A DNA stretch of 64,000 nucleotides from Neoceratodus forsteri (Eukaryota > Chordata > Ceratodontiformes > Ceratodontidae): NCBI GenBank assembly GCA_016271365.2, contig CM057451.1:370099501-370163500 (forward strand). The letters run 5' to 3'. The position numbers were made by a program, and so were the translations under genes. Shown piece by piece: positions 56,222 to 64,000 of the stretch. Within the stretch, counting starts at the first letter, position 1. Every line of letters starts with the position of its first letter. The notes beneath the pieces were generated by a model. It was not told the origin of the DNA. It saw only the letters and a program-made list of their open reading frames with translations, and did not search any database.

Positions 56222-56515
56222 TGTCTTTCCCAGGTGTCTAGTGGCACCCCCACCCTCCAATTCTTGTCCAATTTTTTTTTGCTATTTCCCTCGTGTCTAG
56301 TGGCACCCCCCCACCCTCCAATTGCTGTCCCCATGTTTTCCCTGTTTCCCTGGTGTCTAGTGGCACCCCCCACCCTTTGATTACTATTCCAATTTTTTTG
56401 CTGTTTCCCTCGTGTCTAGTGGCACCCCCCACCCTCTGATTGGTGTCCCCATTTTTATCCTGTTTTCCTGGTGTCTAGTGGCACCCCTACCCTCTGATGG
56501 TCGTATCCCTTCCTG
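56222..56515 (+). repeat. Minisatellite, about 5 units of 60-62 bp
   Basis: Units share TTTCCCTGGTGTCTAGTGGC, then ACCCCCCACCCTC and a variable ATTxxTGTCCC..TTTTT tail. Similar words at 55985-56090 (GGCTAGTGGTCCCTCCCC) look like older units. It lies immediately before composite repeat copy 3. Confidence 0.85.
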
Positions 56516-56519
56516 GAAA

Positions 56520-57330
56520 GAAGAAACCCACCCCACAACATCTTTTTTTTTTTTACCTGAAAAAAGAAAATGGTCCCTTGTCATTCCTGCTGTCCCCCTC
56601 CTCCTATCCCCACCCTCCCACCACCCCAAACCCCCTTACCCTATACTTACTAGTCGAGGTTGAACACTGTAATCTTCTGTGGACCGAGACACATCTGCAC
56701 ACTTCAATGCCGAACCGTGAACTGAGGAATACAGGTAAGTGTCATATAATGAATTACAATGGCGTTTTGAACTTGTATTCATAATGTCACCATTTTTTAG
56801 GAATTTTTTCACCAGATTTTGAACATGGCCTTTTTGGGACCACACCTCATGAACACTGTTGGTGAAATTTCATTAATTAGGCCTGGAAGGTGATTTCGTG
56901 GTCACTGTGCAAAATCTCCATTCAGGCTGGATTAATGAAATTTCATCACCAGTGTTCATGAGGTGTGGTCCCAAAAAGGTCATGTTAAAAATTTGGTGAA
57001 AAAAATTCCTAAAAATTACCAAGTTATTAGCGTACATTGAAATTTTTCTACGCACATGCAAAACTTTGGTAATTTTCAATATTTTGATCCCAGATTTTCA
57101 ACATAGCCATTTTTTCACACCACCTCATAATTATTACAGCTGTCATTTTTCACATCCTGGCTGAAGCATGTTTTCACACCTGTGGTATGGAATGGTGTTT
57201 TGATGGGGATTTGAACATTTTCACCTACCGAGTTCATGAGCCAGGGTCATAAGAAGACTATGTTAAAGTTTGGGGTCAAAATATCAAAAAACTAAGAATT
57301 TATTAAGTAACGCTGTTTGCAGGGATGTCC
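56520..57330 (+). repeat. Composite repeat family G, copy 3
   Basis: TTTTTTTTTTACCTGAAAAA (56546), C-rich tract with ACCCTATACTTACTAG (56638), CTTCAATGCCGAACCGTGAA (56702), GGTAAGTGTCATATAATG (56733). The palindrome follows: GGACCACACCTCATGAACAC (56837) pairs with GTGTTCATGAGGTGTGGTCC (56952), with inner arms GGTGAAATTTCATTAAT and ATTAATGAAATTTCATCACC. A decayed further module extends to about 57260. Confidence 0.75.
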
Positions 57331-57533
57331 GTTGCACCACTGGGGATCACGTTGCCCTACCATGCCAGTGAGCTGAGGTTAGTTGTGAATTCAGTAAGCT
57401 GGTTTAATGGGACAAGGCTGATGCGGAAGGTGCTGCAGCATACAGCACTAGTCACATCCTGGGTAGGGACAGAGCAGTGTTTTGGTGCTGATGTCACACC
57501 CTGTGGTGGGTCAGGAAGCTTTACTCACAGAGT

Positions 57534-57900
57534 ATTAGCCCTGTGTATACTGCTGACTTTACAGTGCATCAACCCATGCGCACAGGTTGATACGCTGCAA
57601 AGTTGGCAGTGTAAACACTGCCAGGAGTGCCTTAAGTGCCCGTTGGATCATATTTTTGATCCAGCTCAGTTGTGGGATCAGTAGCGGAGCGAGCGCATTA
57701 AATGGCGGCGTGAATACTTTGCTGCACTTGCTCTGTTACAGGGGTTGTTTTTTCATCAGCCTCTAGTGAATTCTCAGCCCCTTCTTAGAGCAACCTGCAG
57801 CACTGCGAGGGCGGGCTGTGTAAATGTGAATGCAGCCCGCGAATCAAGAAGGGAGCAGTGCGTATTCCACAGCGCTGCTGCCATGTAAACACGGCTATTG
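57534..57900. mobile_element. MITE-like element, related to 11101-11474
   Basis: Left end TTAGCCCTGTGTATACTG (57534) pairs imperfectly with right end CCATGTAAACACGGCTATT (57881-57899). Length (about 367 bp) and end sequence match the element at 11101-11474. Non-coding. Confidence 0.6.
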
Positions 57901-57979
57901 ACATGCATGCTGGGGCCTGATGGGCCCATGCACTGGGTCAGGACTGTCTCCAATATTTTATTTATCTCACTTTGCACAG

Positions 57980-58075
57980 GTCCCTGCAAATGGGGATGCA
58001 ATTCCACTATCAGAAAAAGAAGGGAAATTCATTGCAAAAAACTACATTAATGCAGACATTAGGATTGAAGAATGA
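57980..58075 (+). CDS. Possible terminal exon of the IFNGR1-like gene (short cytoplasmic tail)
   Basis: After an acceptor TCTCACTTTGCACAG (AG at 57978-57979), phase 0 (as the transmembrane exon requires) reads 31 codons, VPANGDAIPLSEKEGKF..., and meets TGA at 58073-58075. A lysine/glutamate-rich run with a basic-aromatic KF/Y pair loosely recalls the start of IFNGR1 exon 7, but similarity is weak. A normal IFNGR1 tail is about 200 residues with a C-terminal STAT1-docking tyrosine motif; no such sequence follows, and a LINE begins about 60 bases later. It could be a truncated tail, an alternative last exon, a broken exon 7, or a chance ORF with the true exon 7 beyond the window. Confidence 0.3.
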   Translation, partial: VPANGDAIPLSEKEGKFIAKNYINADIRIEE

Positions 58076-58134
58076 AAGTGCACAAAGAAGGGAAATGTAA
58101 AAACATTAGGGATTTGAGTCACCGGAGTATTGGT

Positions 58135-59055
58135 GAATCAGTGGTGGGGTCTTACTGCCTCTCACCAAAGCTTTTGACGTGGTCAACCATACCATACTGC
58201 TTAACGAACTCTCCACTACCGGGCTCTCAGCTGATGCAGTGGGGTGGTTTAAAAGTTATCTAGGGAGCAGGTCACAGCAGGTTAAGATAAATGGAGTCCT
58301 ATCTGACAGTCAGCAAATGCTCTCAGGTGTCCCCCAAGGCTCAATTCTGGGCTCCTTACTCTTCAGTCTCTTTCTAAACCACTTCCTCCATAGCTGTTCA
58401 GAAAGAATTCTTCCCTAGGAGGGCGATGCCGTTATTTACACCAGCAACCCTGACCCACACCATCTCGAGTCCCAACTCCGGCAAGAATTTTCTAATGTTG
58501 AGGCCTGGTTCTCAAACACAAATTGATCATGAACTACAAAAAGATGAAAGTAATGATGTTCACAAATAACAGAACAAACACAAGTGGCATCAACTGACTA
58601 TCTGGAATAACCAGAACACCACACTTGAATTGGTGCCCACCTTTAAATACCTTGGGGTGACCCTTGCCAGCACCTTATCATATGCCAGCCACGTAGACCT
58701 AGTCACGAAGGCGGTAAATACTAGACTTGGCCTCCTATACTGGCACAGGCACTGCATGATCTCCGAGGCACTCTGACTTGCAGTAAACAATTCCGTTCTC
58801 TCCGTTATAGATTATGGATTAACAGTGTACAGTGCTGCGTCTGATACTACACTAAAAAGGAAAAGCACAGCACTGAACAAAGTCTCCAGACTAATAACTG
58901 GAGCCCACTGACTGACCCATACATGTGACTTGTACTCCATGACAAACTGGCTGAACCTGGAGGGCAGAATTGAATATCAGATCTGTCTACTAGCCAAGAA
59001 AACCTGCCCTTGGCCTAACCCCTCCGGCCATCCAGACAAGGCAAATTTTAGTTAA
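58135..59055 (+). mobile_element. Type C LINE, RT fragment
   Basis: Plus strand: SLTKAFDVVNHTILLNEL (58158), WFKSYLGSRSQQVKINGVLS (58245), SGVPQGSILGSLLFSLFLN (58326). The catalytic segment is damaged (YTSNPDPHHLESQLRQEF downstream, 58437), then TFKYLGVTLA (58644) and a C-terminal region to about 59055. It is 5'-truncated. Interrupted by L2 at about 59056. Confidence 0.75.
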
Positions 59056-60715
59056 AAGACACCCATCCTGGAGGCTCTGGGCGCTGTACAAAAATCAAAC
59101 AATTGCAAAGAAAAAAACAACAATATAATAAACATTATAATAAATATAGCTAAATTAAATCACACAATAATAAAACAAATAAATCTTAAGGTAACTGAAA
59201 ATAACTAAATAAATAGCCTGGGACAGAATGATATCACAGAAGGCAGGCCAGGACAAGATTATAACACATAGTCTGAGAAGGCCTGATTATACAGAAAGGC
59301 CTTGAGGTGGGATTTGAATACATCTACTGAAGGGGCCTCTCTAACAGCTGAAAGTAGTGAATTCCACAAGATGGGGCAGATGACACTAAAGGCTCTGTCA
59401 CTGGCAGTTTTTAACCTCGTCCTTGGAATCGCAAGGAGGCCCCTAGAGGAGGAGCGGAGGGAGCGGGTGTAAGAAGGTCCTTCAGATAACCAGGGCCTAG
59501 GCCATGTAGGGCCTTAAGGGTGAGCAAGCCCACCTTAAAGAGGACCCTCCACCTGACCGGCAGCCAGTGCAGTTCACACAGCACCAGGGTGATGTGACAG
59601 TACTTAGACTGCCCTGTCAACAGCCTGGCAGCTGCATTCTGCACCAGCTGCAGCTGGTGGAGGATACCTCCAGAGACCCTGAGATAGAGTGCTTTGCAGT
59701 AGTCAAGCCTAGATGTCACAAAAGTGTGCACCAAGATGAGGAGGTCCAGGGCCAGGACTAGGGGCTTTATCCTGGCGATATTCCTCAGATGGTAAAGCTG
59801 GTGCAGACAACGGGCGAAACCTGGGATTCAAGCATCAGTCTGCTGTCAAGAATAATGTCCAGATCAAGCACCCTAGAGGAGGCCTTCAATTGTGCAGATC
59901 CAAGAAAAAGCCCCGTCTCTGCACCAGAGGCCACCCTATCATGCCCTCTGTTCAACTCCACTACCAGTACTGCCGTCTTATTGGGGTTCAGTCGCAACCA
60001 GCTGGAGGCCATCCAGTCGTTGATCTCGGCAAGGCAGGTGTTTAGCACATCCACTGTGATGGATGTCCTGGGTCAAAAGAAAGATACAGCTGGGTATCAT
60101 TAGCATGGCAATGAAAACCCAAACTGTACTTCCTGATGAGCTTCCCAAGGGCAGCATGTACATGGCAAACAACATTGGCGACAAGACCGAACCCTGGGGT
60201 AATCCACATGACAGGAGGCTAGGGGAGGAGGAGAAATTCCCCATCACTACCCTTTGCCTCCTGTTGGTGAGAAAAGACTCAAACCAGCAGATGACAGTGC
60301 TGGCAAGTCTGCAGAATTCCCTCAGGTGGCCGAGTAACACATGATGGTCCACCGTGTCAAATGCTGAGGAGAGATCAAGGAGAATGAGAATTGTCCCCTC
60401 TCCTCGATCTCTTGCCCTAAGGAGGTCATTATGCACCTGAACTAATGCAGTTTCTGTGCTATGCCTCGAACGAAACCCAGACTGGAGAGGCTCAAATAGA
60501 TCATGGGCCATGAGGTGTTCCTCAGGCTGAAGCGCCACAACCTTCTCTACAATCTTACCCAAGAATGGAAGATTGGAGATGGGACGGTAATTTGCCTTGA
60601 TGTTAGGATCTAAAGATGGTTTCTTCAGAAGGAGTCTCACCAATGCCTCCTTCAAGGCATTGGGGAAGACCCCTCCGACAAAGAACACCAAACAATCAAG
60701 GCAAACACCGGGTCA
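59056..60715 (-). mobile_element. L2-clade LINE (RT and C-terminus)
   Basis: Minus strand 60691-59978: ALKEALVRLLLKKPSLDPN, NYRPISNLPFLGKIVEKVVA, SRHSTETALVQVHNDLL, LLDLSSAFDTVDHHVLLGHL, CGLPQGSVLSPMLFAMYMLP. Then 60054-59785 (LRLNPNKTAVLVVELNRG, RVLDLDIILDSRL) and 59734-59411 (VTSRLDYCKALYLRVSG, RLLTGQSKYCHITLVLCELH, KALHGLGPGYLKDLLTP). 3' UTR to about 59060 (plus-strand TGGGCGCTGTACAAAAATC). A frameshift crosses the catalytic box. No endonuclease, so it is 5'-truncated. Confidence 0.9.
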
Positions 60716-60828
60716 ACAGAGTTAACACATCCCACCAAGAAACATATCGGCACCAGGTCCAGGGCATCCTCAACTCAACTACTAACCCACACTGGACTTG
60801 TATCACAAACAGACAGTCCTATCTGGTC
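60716..60828 (+). other. Short segment between L2 and Tx1-like insertions
   Basis: About 110 bases, probably the continuing type C LINE, but no motif confirms it. Confidence 0.35.
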
Positions 60829-62690
60829 CCTTTCTTTTTTTTTTAATTAAGTCAACTTTATTAATTTACAAATACGAAACAACCAAAACACAAATACAAG
60901 ACTTACAGACAAACAATCAACAAACAACCCTGACCTATCCAACCCTACCCCTAACCCCCATGGCATCAGCATACTACTACCAAACTTGGGGAAAACAAAA
61001 TTAAAAGTGCCCTAACTAGTCTAATTCATATAAAGTGCATGTATTCTTCCCCCATATCCTATTAAATTTGGAGAGGCGGTTATGAATACTTGCAATGAGT
61101 TTCTCAGTATTCAAATTAAGGAGAAGTTACTGCAGCCATTCAGTGTATGTGACAGTGTCGGAGTCCTGCCAATGTCTTAAAACAAACTTCTTCACCGACA
61201 TTAAGGATCTACGTTCCCTGACTAACACCTTTGAGAAGTCCCCGATCAGGCAGACTTCAGGCAAGAACAAATCCTTACTACCCAATAACAGGTCAGATTG
61301 CTGTCTGATAAGGGACCACAATGAAGCCACCTTGGGGCAGTCTCAGAAAATATGATATAAGGAGCCCTCTGCCTGGAGACATCTATAGCAAGTGGAAGAG
61401 GGCATCTTTCCCATCTTAAACAGCTTAACGGGAATGAAGTACATGTTATTAAGAATTTTAAATTGCATAAGTCTTAATCTATCCTGTGAAATGTATCTAT
61501 AATTGCTCCCCCATAGCCTTTCCCAATCCAGTGACAGCTGGGGAAATTGAGCAGCCCAATAATTAGACGTGCTCCCTATTGTGTTTAAGCCCTCTCATAT
61601 AGATTGATATAAATCTTCGAGACTGCATGAGGTAAGGTAACCAAGTTGCTGAGAGGCTGCAGGAAGACCTCTTTATCCATCCCACTAGAGGCCAATTGAG
61701 AGTTCTGTACCAACATATGCCTAAATTGAAACACTTTAAAAATTGAGGATCTTCCCAACCTGTATTGTTCAATTATTCCCCCAGATGTTAGATACACTCC
61801 ATCCCATACCAAATCCCCCACCAACGATGAATCTAACTATGGGAGCCATTAAGCCGGAATAGGTTCCCCCATATTTTCAGGTTGGGGTTACCAACAATAG
61901 GTTGATTTGGGTCCTGGGCCTGACTATAAGACAAAAATGAATATAACTGAGCATGCACCCTCACCAAGACTCCCACAGGGGATTGGCAAAGGGAGTCAGG
62001 CAAACCTTTAGAGGTAATGTGTAACTGGGCTCTAGGAGAGAGGCCACATGCAGTAATAAGCTCTTGCTCAATAGAACAATATCAGTGTGTATGATCAGGA
62101 ATCATGATCTCCCATTGAGGAGACCATCTCAAATATTTACTGGCTTGTCATGCCCATTAATACAACCCAAAATGGGATAACTGCAACCCCCCTTTGTTCT
62201 TGGGGGCAGCCAGCTTGTGATAGGCGCATCTAGCTGGTTTGCCACCCCATATGAATTTGGATACAGTAGCATGCAATTTCTTAAACCAGACCAGAGGGAT
62301 CCATAAGTTTAACATGTTTAAAGGGTAGAAAAGACATGGTAAAACATTTATTTTGACTAAGCTAGTCCGACCCCACATAGAGAGTGGCATAGATTTCCAT
62401 CTGGCCAAATCCTGCTGTATAATCTGGGTTAAGGCACCCAGATTGAGTTGCTTGCTAGACCTATCACCCCTGATCAAGTTTATCCCCAGATATTTTAAGC
62501 ATTTAGGGGACCATGCTAACCCTAAACTAGTAATGTCCTGCATGATTACTTTATGATTCAAAGGGAATACGCTTGTTTTATCTGTATTAAGTTTGTAATT
62601 AGAGAGTATAGCGTACTCCTTAATCACCTCCAGGCCACCAGGTCTCTTTCTGCCAGACAACACAAGGACAACGATCCTTTGCATACCGCA
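60829..62690 (-). mobile_element. Tx1/L1-like LINE, C-terminal part with poly(A) tail
   Basis: The plus strand starts with a T-rich run (60829-60844), the poly(A) tail read backwards, preceded on the minus strand by AATAAAGTTGACTTAATT. Minus-strand 62684-62157 encodes LVLSG at the truncated catalytic region, YAILSNYKLNTDKTSVFPLN, CLKYLGINLI, LARWKSMPLSMWGRTSLVKI, NVLPCLFYPLNMLN, KFIWGGKPARCAYHKLAAPK and NKGGLQLSHFGLY. These are the conserved L1-group post-RT blocks (W....S..GR....KM..LP......., FIW.....R......GG...P...). Continuing decayed coding sequence reaches about 61100. Confidence 0.85.
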
Positions 62691-63247
62691 CCCCCTATTA
62701 GATAAATGCTCTTCCCTGGGACATCTTGAATGACCCCAAGCTGGGTCTTTTCAAGAATAAGTTACGCCATTACCTGACCACACTTAGTAGCTGCGACTGT
62801 TAGCCCCAAACAGGGCCCCACCAGTCATTCTCAACAAGCTCTGCCTACCCCCCCATGCACTAATGGCAGTTACTGTCCCTGCCTGTCATCTCCTCTTGCC
62901 CATGTACCCCCACAACCTTTTTGCCCATCCTACACTAGCCCACATTCCTATCCTCCCTTCCCCACCTACCCACCTCCTGACAAGGTCAATTTTGGACCGC
63001 TCTGAAATGTCTACTGTGTCTACTAAACTTATTTGTCTACTTGTCTGAATTGCTTGTCTTCCATATTGAAATAATTGTCCAAGTGTACACCGGCCAAAAT
63101 GTTAAAGGCTGCCTTATATGTATATTGTTCCATTCAGATAATTTCAGAAATGTATGTTCTACTGTGTATCTCTGATGTGGAACCTTTGTAAACGAGCTTC
63201 CGGCTCAAAGGTATTGAATCCAAGAATTTAATAAATAAATAAATAAT
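62691..63247 (+). mobile_element. Type C LINE, 3' end with (AATA)n tail
   Basis: Plus strand: INALPWDILNDPKLGLFKNK then LRHYLTTL (62708-62790), the C-terminal SLP....S..SFK..L..Y segment, followed by a pyrimidine-rich 3' UTR. The terminus is CCTTTGTAAACGAGCTTCCG then GCTCAAAGGTATTGAATCC and AATAAATAAATAAATAA (63184-63246). This terminus identifies the fragments at 10170 and 20490. Confidence 0.75.
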
Positions 63248-64000
63248 TATCTCCCTGCCGTGCAATCCTTTTCAATTATGTTTTTTTCTTTTGCTCCTCT
63301 GCCCTAGCACCCACTCTTTCAGGCTCTCCAAGACTAACCACCACTGCCCACTGGACTCACCCTGCACTTCAGGACCCTTCACCCAGGCCTACAGTACCTC
63401 CGTTGTAGGCAGATCCAACTTATCCCTGTTGGGATCCCTCCTGCTGTCATCATGGAGGAAGCACCTTTCATTGGTCTAGGACAGCTGAAGGTGGAAGGCC
63501 CAGCCTGTTTTGGGGGTCTGGTAGCGTGGGAAGGGCTGCCAGGGAGGCCGACACCTAGGGTGCCCAGAGCAACCCTTTGGCATTTACAGGGCCCTGCACA
63601 TCACCTGCATACATGCATCTGCAGTGGCGTCCCGGGGGCACGGACGCTTGGCAGCATGTGGTCATCCATGCTGCCAAGAGTGCCACTGCAGAGCCAACAC
63701 CAGGAGATACTATTGAAGTGGAACACACTCACCGACCCCCTGGAAGTGAAGCATCTTAAGGACATTCCAAATCCCTCCCTGCCAGCCGTCGCTCCTGACA
63801 TTCCTGGCTCGGGGCTCAAACCGGGTTACCAGCATGCCAGAGCGATGCCCCATCCCTCAGCACCCTGGAGTCAGCTCAAAATTAAGTTCTTTAACACAAA
63901 AATTTTTTGTACAAGATTTCAACATTTTTATTTTTAAGAAAATGTACAGTAGGTAGACAGTCACTTTCCTTTATTTCGGTGTCTATCAATGTCAGTGCTG
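63248..64000. other. Distal sequence, mostly unassigned; contains a hairpin at 63619-63699
   Basis: TCTGCAGTGGCG (63619) and CTTGGCAGCATG (63648) pair with CATGCTGCCAAG (63668) and GCCACTGCAGA (63690). The 161-codon frame at 63452-63937 runs across this palindrome and has no recognised domain. No polyadenylation site could be tied to the receptor gene. Confidence 0.45.

Noticed and set aside
56222..56515. CRISPR-like repeat array
   Set aside because: Same reason: a short-unit minisatellite.
63452..63937. 161-codon frame near the window end
   Set aside because: It crosses a strong palindrome, has no domain and no splice or promoter support.

Overview
This window looks like a stretch of a large vertebrate nuclear genome. 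It has no bacterial-style gene organisation. Coding sequence is rare and split into short exons with GT-AG borders, and the rest is packed with decayed LINEs, tRNA-derived SINEs, fold-back DNA elements, minisatellites and (TA/CA)n, (GATA)n microsatellites. The species cannot be named from sequence alone. Abundant CR1-clade LINEs together with L2, Tx1/L1-like and (AATA)n-tailed LINEs, plus 11-19 kb introns, suggest a large-genome lineage such as caecilian or other amphibian, lungfish, coelacanth or cartilaginous fish. That is inference.

Host gene: three exons on the + strand (9389-9546, 28267-28423, 46671-46795) join in compatible phase (0, then 1/2). They encode the second fibronectin-like domain, the transmembrane helix and the juxtamembrane segment of a class II cytokine receptor. 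The best match by recollection of the family is the interferon-gamma receptor ligand-binding chain (IFNGR1). A possible terminal exon (57980-58075) has the right phase but stops after 31 codons, far short of a normal IFNGR1 tail. Exons for the signal peptide and first domain would lie upstream of the window.

Layout: 1-4507 is a head-to-tail row of three CR1 pieces. 4508-6785 is a Tx1/L1-like LINE and 6786-7060 a tRNA-SINE. 7061-9388 holds fold-back elements. Intron A (9547-28266) holds (AATA)n-tailed LINE pieces, an L2 nested in CR1, an LTR-like block and many hairpin elements. Intron B (28424-46670) holds two or more SINEs, a composite minisatellite/palindrome repeat family, the best-preserved CR1 (33640-36235), inverted duplications and a head-to-head CR1 pair (41690-44645). 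Intron C (46796-57979) is dominated by one minus-strand CR1 (47488-55900). That copy is cut into four pieces by a terminal-inverted-repeat transposon, by a plus-strand CR1-like element that itself carries a near full-length L2, and by another plus-strand CR1. Downstream of 58135 a plus-strand (AATA)n LINE is interrupted by an L2 and a Tx1/L1-like LINE.

No retroelement ORF is fully intact. All show stops, frameshifts or 5' truncation. The most interesting signals are the IFNGR1-like exons with a doubtful short tail, the datable nest of insertions, a group of hairpin elements that share loop and end motifs but differ in their stems, and a three-copy composite repeat that follows or carries minisatellites.
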